Below are positions 41,021-48,605 of a stretch of 64,000 nt of DNA, in pieces. Each line of letters starts with the position of its first letter. Positions within the stretch are counted from its first letter, which is position 1. The DNA is from Nocardioidaceae bacterium (GTDB taxonomy: Bacteria > Actinomycetota > Actinomycetes > Propionibacteriales > Nocardioidaceae), in NCBI GenBank assembly GCA_017744365.1, contig JAGIBL010000003.1, positions 372,001 to 436,000 on the forward strand. Direction: 5' to 3'. The translations under genes and the position numbers were made by a program. The notes below the pieces were generated by a model. It was not told where the DNA came from. It was given only the letters and a program-made list of their open reading frames with translations, and searched no databases.

Positions 41021-42433
41021 ATGGCAGTCACGCTTGCCCCCGACGAGCTCAGGGACGCCGAGATCACCGATGGGATCGGCCGCGGCGACGTCGGGTGCGC
41101 CGCCCGTCTCTGGGTCCGGTACTGGCCGACGGCGCTCGGTGCCGCCCGGCGGTTCGTCGACCCCGAAGAGGTGCCCGGCCTTGCCGCCGAGGCGCTGATC
41201 GGCACGATCACCGCCGTGGCCATCGGCCGCGGGCCCCGCGAGGACGTGGCCGGGTTCGTCGAGGACGCCGTCCGCGAGCTCGGCGAGGACGACGACGAGC
41301 CCGCCCCCGCGCACGGCGGCGGCTACCCCGACCTGTTCGTCTCGCCCGCGATGACCGAGGCGTTCGAGGCCCTCGAGCCCGAGACCCGGCACGCGCTCTG
41401 GGCGTTCGCGCACGACGAGCCGGCCGAGGACGGCACCCGCGCCCTGACCGTGCTGCAGCACTACTACCTCGCCGAGCACGCCGACCGAGCCCGGACCACG
41501 GACTGCCGCCGGGTGCACATCGCGCTCATGGGCGTCGCCGACGGGTCCGCCCGCGAGGGTCTCTCCGGCGACACCTGGCTGCACCTGAGCACCTGCGCCT
41601 GGTGCACCGAGGCGTTCCACGAGACCGCGTTCAGCAACGTCGCGCTCGGCGCGCTGATCGCGCCCGAGGCGCTGGCGGCGGCTGCCCCGGTCGCCGCCGC
41701 TCCCGTCGAGGATCTCGCCGAGGACGTCGAGGGCGCCGGGACCTCCGAGGAGACGGGTCCGGTCGACCCGCTCGCGGTCGCGGCGCCGTTCGTCGTCGAC
41801 GCGTTCGACGAGCCGGACAGCCCGTTCGACGCGCCGTTCGGTGCCCGGTACGACATGCACGACGACGAGCCCGGGGACGAGCCCGGGCACGAGCCCGGGG
41901 AAGACCCGCGCCCTGCTCCCGCCGGCGAGCTCGAGGACGAGGACGACGACGAGGGCGCGTTCCTGCTCGGCCGAGAGACCGTACGACGACGCGGTCGCCT
42001 GGTCGCGGGCGCGATCCTGGCCGCCGCCGCGGTGGCCGTGCTGGCGATGATCGTGGTCGGGTTCGGCAACGACGACCCGGCTCCGACCGCCTCGAACACC
42101 CGGCCCACCGAGACCGCCACCACCCCCGGCACGGGTGAGGACGCCGCCGTGGACCCGCTCACCCCGGACCTCCCGACGACGTCGGCGACGGTCGCCGGGC
42201 CGCTGGTCACGCCGAGCACCGACGTCCCGGTGATCACCCCGGCAGCCCTCGACCCGACCTCGGCCGCGGCCAAGCCGACGCCCAAGCCGGCCCCGAAGCC
42301 GACCCCCACGCCGAAGCCGAGCGCGAAGCCGACCCCGAGCACCCCGCCGAGCAGCTCGCCACCGCCGAGCTCGCCGACCGCGTCGCCGACCCGGCGGTGC
42401 AACGGCCTGCAGCACCTGCTCGGCATCTGCTGA
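41021..42433 (+). CDS. Sigma-factor-like / zinc-finger / transmembrane fusion protein
   Basis: This is a 470-aa protein of mixed parts. Residues 1-85 resemble the region 2 fold of ECF sigma factors (ITDGIGRGDVGCAARLWVRY). Residues 100-180 form a helical part. Residues 187-200 carry HLSTCAWC, the His-x3-Cys-x2-Cys of anti-sigma zinc fingers. A long acidic linker follows (residues 215-315). A TM helix (LVAGAILAAAAVAVLAMIVV) leads to an extracellular tail rich in Pro, Lys and Thr (PKPTPTPKPSAKPTPS) that ends CNGLQHLLGIC. GGAGAAG precedes the ATG. It reads like a sigma-like and anti-sigma segment tethered to the membrane and cell wall. Function is inferred only. Confidence 0.75.
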   Translation: MAVTLAPDELRDAEITDGIGRGDVGCAARLWVRYWPTALGAARRFVDPEEVPGLAAEALIGTITAVAIGRGPREDVAGFVEDAVRELGEDDDEPAPAHGGGYPDLFVSPAMTEAFEALEPETRHALWAFAHDEPAEDGTRALTVLQHYYLAEHADRARTTDCRRVHIALMGVADGSAREGLSGDTWLHLSTCAWCTEAFHETAFSNVALGALIAPEALAAAAPVAAAPVEDLAEDVEGAGTSEETGPVDPLAVAAPFVVDAFDEPDSPFDAPFGARYDMHDDEPGDEPGHEPGEDPRPAPAGELEDEDDDEGAFLLGRETVRRRGRLVAGAILAAAAVAVLAMIVVGFGNDDPAPTASNTRPTETATTPGTGEDAAVDPLTPDLPTTSATVAGPLVTPSTDVPVITPAALDPTSAAAKPTPKPAPKPTPTPKPSAKPTPSTPPSSSPPPSSPTASPTRRCNGLQHLLGIC

Positions 42434-42449
42434 CCGGTATTTTGGCTGC

Positions 42450-43316
42450 GTGCCCGAGCTGCCCGAGGTGGAAGCGCTGGCCCGCGACCTCGCCGGCCGG
42501 CTGGACGGCCGCGCCATCGTGCGCGTCGACATCGCCAACTTCAGCTGCCTGAAGACCTACGACCCGCCGATCACCGCGCTGGCCGGCGGCCTGGTCGACG
42601 GCGTGAGCCGGCGCGGCAAGTTCCTGGTCTTCGACGTCGGCGGCACCTACCTCGTGCTGCACCTGGCGCTGGCCGGCTGGGTGCGCTGGAAGGACGAGGT
42701 GCCGAAGCTGCCCGCCAAGCCGAACAGCAAGTCGCCGCTGGCCGCGCGGATCGTGCTCGACGACGGCAGCGGCCTGGACATCACCGAGGCCGGCACCCGC
42801 AAGAGCCTGGCCCTGTACGTCGTGCGCGACCCGGCCGACGTCGAGGGGATCGCCCGGCTCGGCCCGGACCCCCTGGCCGACGAGTTCACCCGGGACGTGC
42901 TCGCCACGATCCTCGCCGACGCCGGGAAGGCCCAGATCAAGGGCGTGCTGCGGATGCAGAGCAACATCGCCGGGATCGGCAACGCCTACTCCGACGAGAT
43001 CCTGCACGCCGCGAAGATGTCACCGTTCAAGCCCGCCAACAGCCTGACCGACGAGGAGGTCGACCTCCTCTACGCGACGATCCGCTCCGAGCTGTCCGCC
43101 GCGGTGGCGCGCTCCGACGGGCTGCCGGCCAGCGAGCTCAAGGGCGAGAAGAAGTCGAGCATGCGGGTGCACGGCCGGACGGGCCAGAAGTGCCCGGTCT
43201 GCGGCGACGTCGTCCGCGAGGTGTCGTTCGCCGACCGGAGCCTGCAGTACTGCGCGACCTGCCAGACCGGCGGGAAGCCGCTGGCCGACCGCCGGCTCTC
43301 CAAGCTGCTCAAGTAG
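42450..43316 (+). CDS. Fpg/Nei family DNA glycosylase
   Basis: This is a 288-aa formamidopyrimidine-DNA-glycosylase-family base-excision enzyme. The catalytic N-terminal Pro is followed by PELPEVEAL. The H2TH part contains LRMQSNIAGIGNAYSDEILH. The C-terminal zinc finger is CPVCGD then YCATCQT. It is likely to excise oxidised purines or pyrimidines. The substrate range differs among Fpg-like paralogues, so mutM is not assigned. TATTTT lies six bases before the GTG (leaderless). Confidence 0.9.
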   Translation: MPELPEVEALARDLAGRLDGRAIVRVDIANFSCLKTYDPPITALAGGLVDGVSRRGKFLVFDVGGTYLVLHLALAGWVRWKDEVPKLPAKPNSKSPLAARIVLDDGSGLDITEAGTRKSLALYVVRDPADVEGIARLGPDPLADEFTRDVLATILADAGKAQIKGVLRMQSNIAGIGNAYSDEILHAAKMSPFKPANSLTDEEVDLLYATIRSELSAAVARSDGLPASELKGEKKSSMRVHGRTGQKCPVCGDVVREVSFADRSLQYCATCQTGGKPLADRRLSKLLK

Positions 43317-43326
43317 TTTGGACGAC

Positions 43327-43644
43327 ATGCACATCCCCACCGTCACCGTCGACCAGATCCCCGCGCCGCTGCCCGAGGGCGTGTTCCTGCTCGACGTCCG
43401 CGAGCCGGTGGAGTGGGCCTCGGGCCGGGTCGAGGGTGCGGTGCACGTGCCGATGAACGAGATCCCCGACCGGATCGAGGAGCTGCCCCGCGACGAGCGG
43501 GTGCTGGTGATCTGCAAGGTCGGTGGCCGGTCCGCTCAGGTGACCGGCTTCCTGGTCCACCACGGCTTCGACGCGGTCAACGTCGAGGGCGGGATGCTCG
43601 AGTGGGCGGCCGCCGGGAAGCCGATGGTCGGCGAGGTCTACTGA
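43327..43644 (+). CDS. Rhodanese-like domain protein
   Basis: This is a 105-aa single-domain rhodanese. FLLDVREPVEWASGRVEGAV is the typical front half. The active-site loop VICKVGGRSAQ carries the persulfide-forming Cys. It probably transfers sulfur between small thiols or proteins. A TTG at 43318 is an alternative start, but the ATG 9 bp later is preferred. It lies 10 bp beyond the glycosylase gene. Confidence 0.88.
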   Translation: MHIPTVTVDQIPAPLPEGVFLLDVREPVEWASGRVEGAVHVPMNEIPDRIEELPRDERVLVICKVGGRSAQVTGFLVHHGFDAVNVEGGMLEWAAAGKPMVGEVY

Positions 43645-43651
43645 GCCTCCG

Positions 43652-44323
43652 CTAGGACCGCCGGCGCGCCTTCACGCAGCAGCGGCCCGCCTCGGGCTCC
43701 AGGCACGCGTCGACGTCGGCGCCGAGACCGTCGGCCACCCCCTGCACGAAGTCGCGGTTGAGCCCGCAGACCAGCGTGGTGTGCCGCTTGGCGAGCACGT
43801 CGAAGGGGCAGTTCGCGAGGGTGACCACGTCCTTGTCGACCTGGGGCTGGTAGCCCTGGCTGCCGAGCACGTCAGCCACCGCGCGCAGCGGCTTCTTCGT
43901 CCCCAGCCGCGCCGAACGGGCCAGCTCGACCCCCTCGCGGTGGGCCGCCTCGGTCAGTGAGGCGTCCACCGCGGCACCCTCGCCGACCTGGGCGAACGCC
44001 TCGGCGAGGATGCCGCCGACCAGGTCGTACTTGCGCGGCGGCAGCGTCACCGCGAACTCGCGCTCGGCCCGCCGGTAGAGCTTGCTGGGCCGGCCGGCAC
44101 CGGGCCCGCTGCGCCCGCTGAGCCGCCGGTACTCGACCTCGAGGAGTCCCTCGTCGACGAGCTTGTCGAGGTGGAAGTTCACGTTGTGCTGCGCGACACC
44201 GGTGGCCGTCGCCGCCTGCTCGCGGCCGACTGGCTCGGGCTGTGCGACGACGTACTCGTAGAGCGCGCGCCGGGTGTCGTCGGCGAGCGCGCCGATGCCG
44301 GCCGCCTGGGAGCCCAGATCCAT
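43652..44323 (-). CDS. SufR-like HTH regulator with Fe-S-type cysteines
   Basis: This is a 223-aa regulator. The N-terminal winged HTH (LADDTRRALYEYVVAQPEPV and ATGVAQHNVNFHLDKLVDEG) is of the ArsR/SufR class. The C-terminal half has Cys in ANCPFDVL, TTLVCGLN, DACLEP and GRCCVK. This spacing resembles SufR proteins that ligate an iron-sulfur cluster as redox or iron sensor. No suf genes are in view. It is divergent from a DoxX gene across an 84-bp promoter that contains matching dyads, and is its likely regulator. Confidence 0.83.
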   Translation of the reverse strand: MDLGSQAAGIGALADDTRRALYEYVVAQPEPVGREQAATATGVAQHNVNFHLDKLVDEGLLEVEYRRLSGRSGPGAGRPSKLYRRAEREFAVTLPPRKYDLVGGILAEAFAQVGEGAAVDASLTEAAHREGVELARSARLGTKKPLRAVADVLGSQGYQPQVDKDVVTLANCPFDVLAKRHTTLVCGLNRDFVQGVADGLGADVDACLEPEAGRCCVKARRRS

Positions 44324-44331
44324 GGCCCGAG

Positions 44332-44398
44332 TCTAAAACAGAGATCCCTTGACACAAGAGGTCTGGCCTTCTAATTTCAAAGAGTATTCGTTTTAGAA
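44332..44398 (+). promoter_or_regulatory. Consensus promoter and dyads of the doxX gene
   Basis: TTGACA (44349-44354), a 17-bp spacer and TAATTT (44372-44377) form a rare near-consensus promoter toward the DoxX gene. TCTAAAAC (44332-44339) and GTTTTAGA (44390-44397) are inverted copies bracketing it. TTCTAA (44369-44374) and TTAGAA (44393-44398) form a second dyad over the -10 and start region. They are candidate operators for the divergent SufR-like protein. Confidence 0.6.
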
Positions 44399-44407
44399 GG
44401 AGGAGTC

Positions 44408-44833
44408 ATGACCGCACCCGCTGCCACGTCGACGACGACCACGAGGTCGACCGACGACTACGCGTTCCTGCTGCTGCGCAGCGTGTTCACGATCGCGCCG
44501 ATCGCGTTCGGCCTCGACAAGTTCGCCGAGGTGATGACCGACTGGGACAAGTACCTGGCGCCCTGGATCAACGACCTCGTCCCCGGCGACGCGCACGACG
44601 CGATGATGATCGTCGGCGTCATCGAGATCGTCGCCGGACTCGTCGTCGCGCTGACCCCGCGGTTCGGCGGGCTGCTGGTCGCGGCCTGGCTGGCCGGGAT
44701 CATCCTCGACCTGCTGACCCTCGGTGGGTACGGCGACGTCGCGCTGCGGGACTTCGGGCTGCTCGGCGCCGCGCTGGCACTCAGCCTGCTGGCCTGGAAC
44801 CGGGATCAGCTCGGCCGGCCCCGGTCCCTGTAG
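44408..44833 (+). CDS. DoxX-family membrane protein
   Basis: This is a 141-aa four-helix membrane protein. The first helix region reads FLLLRSVFTIAPIAFGLDKF, followed by MIVGVIEIVAGLVVALTPRF and two more helices. DoxX-like proteins are linked to thiosulfate/quinone or thiol-stress systems in other bacteria. GGAGGAG precedes the ATG. The neighbouring rhodanese and SufR-like regulator fit a sulfur or redox context. It overlaps the convergent MarR gene by 28 bp. Confidence 0.82.
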   Translation: MTAPAATSTTTTRSTDDYAFLLLRSVFTIAPIAFGLDKFAEVMTDWDKYLAPWINDLVPGDAHDAMMIVGVIEIVAGLVVALTPRFGGLLVAAWLAGIILDLLTLGGYGDVALRDFGLLGAALALSLLAWNRDQLGRPRSL

Positions 44834-45300
44834 GAAGGGTGGCCCAGGGGAGCGATCCCCTGGGCCGCTGTCACCTTGCCGAGCAGCTCGACCAGCGTCG
44901 TGCGCTCGGCGGCGGTGAGTCCCTTCACCATCGCCCGGTCGTGGTCGGCGACGAGCTCGCGCACCTCCGCGAGCCGGCCGGCCGCCGCGGGCGCGAGGTG
45001 CAGCTCGTGGTGGCGCCGGTCGGTCTCGCTGCGCCGTCGCTCGACCAGGCCGCGGTCCTCGAGCTCGTCGAGCAGCTTGACCACCCGGCTCGGCACCGCG
45101 CCGATCCGCTCGGCGAGCGCCTGCTGGCTCAGTCCCGGCTGGGTCGCGATCACCCGCAGGATTCCGACGTGCGCGGGAGTCAGGCCCAGCGGCGCGAGGC
45201 GACGGGCGAACTCGGCGGCCACGTGGGCACCCACCTGGGAGAGCAGCAGCGCAGCTCCGGACGGTCTTCTCACGGAATCAAGTTTGGCACGACCGGTCAT
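44806..45300 (-). CDS. MarR-family transcriptional regulator
   Basis: This is a 164-aa dimeric winged-HTH regulator. The core runs from LGLTPAHVGILRVIATQPGL through the recognition helix IGAVPSRVVKLLDELEDRGL to the wing with RRSETDRRHHELHLA, which is the typical MarR DxR motif. It is divergent from a membrane-protein gene whose -10/-35 region overlaps its start, so it probably represses that gene and itself. The ligand is unknown. Confidence 0.9.
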   Translation of the reverse strand: MTGRAKLDSVRRPSGAALLLSQVGAHVAAEFARRLAPLGLTPAHVGILRVIATQPGLSQQALAERIGAVPSRVVKLLDELEDRGLVERRRSETDRRHHELHLAPAAAGRLAEVRELVADHDRAMVKGLTAAERTTLVELLGKVTAAQGIAPLGHPSYRDRGRPS

Positions 45301-45319
45301 CGGTGTAATAGTTCACAGC

Positions 45320-46069
45320 ATGAACGATGTGGCGACCCCGCGGCTGAACCGGCTCTGCCTCGTCGTCGCGGCCCTGCTCGTCGTCTCCGGCCTGGTGCAC
45401 CTCGGCGTCTTCGTCGCCGACGACCGGCCCTGGGGCGGGCCGCTGTCGTGGCGCAAGCCGTTCACCTTCGGGCTCTCCTTCGGCATCACGCTGGCCTCGG
45501 TGCTCTGGGTGACCTCCTACCTGCGGATGCCCGCGCGCACGCGTGCCTGGCTGCTCGGCATCTTCGCCGTGGACTGCGTCGTCGAGGTCGCCGGGATCAC
45601 CGTGCAGGCCTGGCGGGACCAGCCCTCGCACCTCAACACCTCCACGCCGCTCAACACCGCCATCGCGATGACCCTGGCCGTGGGCGGCGCGGTGCTCATC
45701 GTCGTGCTCGGGGCGTTCGCGGTCACGGCGCTGCGCGGCCGGGTCGCCGCCGACCCGTCGATGGTGCTCGCCCTGCAGGCCGGGTTCGGGCTGCTCCTGC
45801 TCGGCCTGCTCTCCGGCGCGGCCATGATCGCGCGCGGCACCATCGGCAAGCGCACCGGCGGCGCCGAGCACGGCTACCAGGTGGCCGGCTTCGTCAAGGA
45901 CTTCCACGGCGTCACGCTGCACGCCGTCCTGGTGCTGCCCGCGCTGGCCTGGCTGCTGTCCCGCCTCGACCTCGGCGAACAGGCCCGGCTGCGCTGGGTC
46001 AGGATCGGGGTGGCGTCGTACGGCGTGGCGGCGATCGTCGTGCTGGTGCTGGACCTCCTCATCCGCTGA
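45320..46069 (+). CDS. Multi-pass membrane protein, unknown
   Basis: This is a 249-aa protein with about seven hydrophobic helices, starting RLCLVVAALLVVSGLVHLGV and ending VAAIVVLVLDLLIR. WRKPFTFGLSFGITL is a conserved-looking loop. It resembles uncharacterised actinobacterial membrane proteins without a named domain. TTGGCA (45284-45289) and AATAGT (45307-45312) with a 17-bp spacer form a likely promoter that overlaps the divergent marR start. Confidence 0.75.
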   Translation: MNDVATPRLNRLCLVVAALLVVSGLVHLGVFVADDRPWGGPLSWRKPFTFGLSFGITLASVLWVTSYLRMPARTRAWLLGIFAVDCVVEVAGITVQAWRDQPSHLNTSTPLNTAIAMTLAVGGAVLIVVLGAFAVTALRGRVAADPSMVLALQAGFGLLLLGLLSGAAMIARGTIGKRTGGAEHGYQVAGFVKDFHGVTLHAVLVLPALAWLLSRLDLGEQARLRWVRIGVASYGVAAIVVLVLDLLIR

Positions 46070-46718
46070 ACGGACTCCCCGGCACGCCGAGCGCCACCCG
46101 GAGCCGCCGGAAGTACTCCTCCCGGGACACCTCCACGACGCCGAGGGTGGCCAGGTGCGGGGTCTGCCACTGGGTGTCGAGCAGGCGGGCGCCGGCGTGC
46201 TCGTCGCGGAGCAGGGAGACCAGGTGCACCAGGGCGACCTTGGAGGCGTCCGTGGCCCGGGAGAACATCGACTCCCCGGCGAAGAGGCCGCCGATCGCGA
46301 CGCCGTACAGGCCGCCGACCAGGGTGCCGTCGGCCCAGCACTCCACCGAGTGCGCCCAGCCCAGGTCGTGCAGCCGCTGGTAGGCCCGTGCCATCGGGGC
46401 GTCGATCCAGGCGCCGTCGCGGTCCGGGTCCGCGCAGCCGGCGACGACCTCGGTGAAGGCGGTGTCGACGGTCACCTCGTAGCGGCGCAGCGAGCGGCGC
46501 AGGGAGCGGGAGACGACCAGCCCGTCCAGCGGCAGGATCCCCCGCCGCACCGGCGACCACCAGCCGAGCTCTCCCTCGACCGGCATCGGGAACAGACCGG
46601 CCCGGTAGGCAGCCACCAGGGTCGCCGGCTCGAGATCAGCGCCGAGCGCGACCAGGTCACCGGTTCGCGGGCCGGGGGTCGGCAGCGCCCAGGGAGTGGG
46701 ACCGGGATCGACGGGCAC
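46059..46718 (-). CDS. aat: Leucyl/phenylalanyl-tRNA--protein transferase
   Basis: This enzyme adds Leu or Phe to N-terminal Lys/Arg of proteins, marking them for ClpAP/ClpS degradation. Family motifs are PTPWALPTP, ALGADLEPATLVAAYRAGLF, GWWSPVRRGILPLDGL, WIDAPMARAYQRLHDLGWAH, SVECWADGTLVGGLYGVAIG and LLDTQW. The GTG start gives VPVDPGPTPW, close to the usual N-terminus. An in-frame ATG at 46757 would share its bases with the divergent gene's start. The length of 219 aa is normal. Confidence 0.92.
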   Translation of the reverse strand: MPVDPGPTPWALPTPGPRTGDLVALGADLEPATLVAAYRAGLFPMPVEGELGWWSPVRRGILPLDGLVVSRSLRRSLRRYEVTVDTAFTEVVAGCADPDRDGAWIDAPMARAYQRLHDLGWAHSVECWADGTLVGGLYGVAIGGLFAGESMFSRATDASKVALVHLVSLLRDEHAGARLLDTQWQTPHLATLGVVEVSREEYFRRLRVALGVPGSPFSG

Positions 46719-46755
46719 GGCTCCATCCAACCGGACGGGCTCTAGGGTTTGCGGC

Positions 46756-47436
46756 ATGAGCGTGTCCAAGAAGCTCGGCTCCGCACTGGGACCGAAGATC
46801 CCGCAGCTGGCGCCGAACGTCACCAGCGCGTTCGTGCACCAGGCGCTGACCCAGGCGATCACCGGCGTCGGGCCGCTGCCGAGCGCTGCCGCCGCGGCCG
46901 AGAAGCAGCTCGAGCAGAACCACGGGCACCGCAACCGCGCCATCCACGACGTCATCGAGAACCACGTCCGGTACGCCGGCGTGCAGGGGTTCCTGACCAA
47001 TCTCGGCGGCCTGGTCACGATGGCGGTGACCGTGCCCGCCAACATCGCCGGGCTGGCGCTGCTCCAGTGCCGGATGGTGGCCGGCATCCTGCACCTGCGC
47101 GGCTACGACCTCGACGACCCGCGCGCCCGCGACGCCATCCTGGCCAGCCTGCTCGGCGAGGAGCGGGTGCTGCACCTGGTGAAGAAGCACCAGCTGCCCG
47201 GCACCCCGACGGAGATCGCCAACGCGATCACGCACAACCCCGACCTGGACCGCGAGCTCGCCAACGAGGTCGCCGCCGAGCTGATCGCCCGCGCAGCCGG
47301 CAAGCGGCTGGCCACCACGGTCGGGCGCCGGGTGCCCGTGGTCGGCGGCATGGTCGGCGCCGGCACGGACGCGTTCGTAACCTGGCGGATCGGTCGCTAC
47401 GTGGACCGCGAGTTCCTGCCCCGCACCCGCCGGTAG
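46756..47436 (+). CDS. EcsC family protein
   Basis: This is a 226-aa protein resembling EcsC. Its middle section, GFLTNLGGLVTMAVTVPANI and then AGLALLQCRMVAGILHLRGY, is the conserved hydrophobic core. LLGEERVLHLVKKHQLPG and the C-terminal RRVPVVGGMVGAGTDAF are also typical. EcsC is encoded with an ABC exporter in Bacillus, but its action is unknown. TAGGGT lies 7 bp before the ATG (leaderless). It overlaps the convergent sulfotransferase gene by 40 bp. Confidence 0.8.
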   Translation: MSVSKKLGSALGPKIPQLAPNVTSAFVHQALTQAITGVGPLPSAAAAAEKQLEQNHGHRNRAIHDVIENHVRYAGVQGFLTNLGGLVTMAVTVPANIAGLALLQCRMVAGILHLRGYDLDDPRARDAILASLLGEERVLHLVKKHQLPGTPTEIANAITHNPDLDRELANEVAAELIARAAGKRLATTVGRRVPVVGGMVGAGTDAFVTWRIGRYVDREFLPRTRR

Positions 47437-48605
47437 AGCCCGAGCAGCCGCCGCGCGAGCGGGCTGGAGGCCGACCGTTCCACGAACTTCCGGCGCCAGC
47501 GGTAGAGCGGGGTCGCGTAGGCGCGGTCCAGCTCGCCGTGCAGCCGGGCGATCTCGCGGTGCAGGGTCTGCTCGTGGTCGCGCAGCCGGGCCGCCTCGAC
47601 GGTCATGATCGTCAGCGCGTTCAGCCCCGCCTCGGCGAGCTCGGCCGGGTCGGGGTCGTCCGGGTCCGAGAACGCGCCGGCCGGCTGCGGTAGCAGGTCG
47701 TCCAGCTCGCCGACGACGTCGTACCCGCGCTGGGCCAGCTCGACCACCCAGCGCCGGCTCAGGTCCGCAGCCCAGGCCGCCACGTCGTCCGGCACCGAGA
47801 GCCGGTCGGAGATGCGTTCCTTGGACAGGTGCTGGTGGACCAGGTTCTCGCGCACCAGCGGCCGGTAGTTGTGGTTGTGCACCCGGTCGGCGAGCCGCTC
47901 GTTGAGCCGGCGCAGCAGCGCCGCCTCGGCGACGCCGAGGGAGACGTTGGCGCGGCTGTCGTCGAGGGTCAGCTCGTCGGGGTCGAGCCCGAGCACCGAG
48001 GAGAACCGCTGCCAGAGCAGGTCGCGCGGCGAGCCCGGCGGCGGCACCGTGACCAGGTGCACCTGGCGCGGCGGCAGGCTAGAGCCCCAGCGGTCGAGCA
48101 CGTCGGGGATCTCCTGGACGCCCCAGAACCAGCGTGCGACCTCGGTGGACCGCGCGGGGTCGCGGAGCTCGTCGAGGAAGTCGCCGTACGGCAGGGTCTT
48201 GCGGTGCTTGACGTTCTCCTGCCACTCCGCCGGGATCTGCCGGACCAGGTCGCGCGCGGAGAGCACCACGTGCACCTCGGTCCCCTCGCCGCCCAGCGAC
48301 TCCAGCGCCCGGGCGGTCTGCTGGCGCGAGGCGGTCGCCAGGATCTCGTGGCTGATGATCGCGGTGCCGTCCCAGGCGCGGATCTCGGCGGCGAGCCGGT
48401 CCCAGGCCCCGCCGGCCTCGCGCTCGATGCCGCCCCAGGGCAGCTCCATCAGGTCGAGCGCGGCCAGGAAGTGCGCGTCGAACCGGTCCGCGGGGTAGAG
48501 GATGCCGCGCTTGCGCAGCGCGTCGCGCTCGGAGAAGAGCAGGTCCTGCACGAACGAGGTGCCGGTCTTGGGGGCGCCGACGTGCACGATCACGGTCCGT
48601 GCCAT
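47397..48605 (-). CDS. Sulfotransferase-like protein
   Basis: This 402-aa protein begins with TVIVHVGAPKTGTSFVQDLL, the PAPS 5'-phosphosulfate loop of sulfotransferases. HVVLSARDLVRQIPAEWQEN corresponds to the 3'-phosphate-binding SxRD region. The C-terminal part is helical and charged. Proteins of this type in actinobacteria modify cell-surface glycans or lipids. Its start overlaps the stop of the upstream gene by 1 bp, so the two proteins are made together. Confidence 0.82.
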   Translation of the reverse strand: MARTVIVHVGAPKTGTSFVQDLLFSERDALRKRGILYPADRFDAHFLAALDLMELPWGGIEREAGGAWDRLAAEIRAWDGTAIISHEILATASRQQTARALESLGGEGTEVHVVLSARDLVRQIPAEWQENVKHRKTLPYGDFLDELRDPARSTEVARWFWGVQEIPDVLDRWGSSLPPRQVHLVTVPPPGSPRDLLWQRFSSVLGLDPDELTLDDSRANVSLGVAEAALLRRLNERLADRVHNHNYRPLVRENLVHQHLSKERISDRLSVPDDVAAWAADLSRRWVVELAQRGYDVVGELDDLLPQPAGAFSDPDDPDPAELAEAGLNALTIMTVEAARLRDHEQTLHREIARLHGELDRAYATPLYRWRRKFVERSASSPLARRLLGLYRRVRGRNSRST

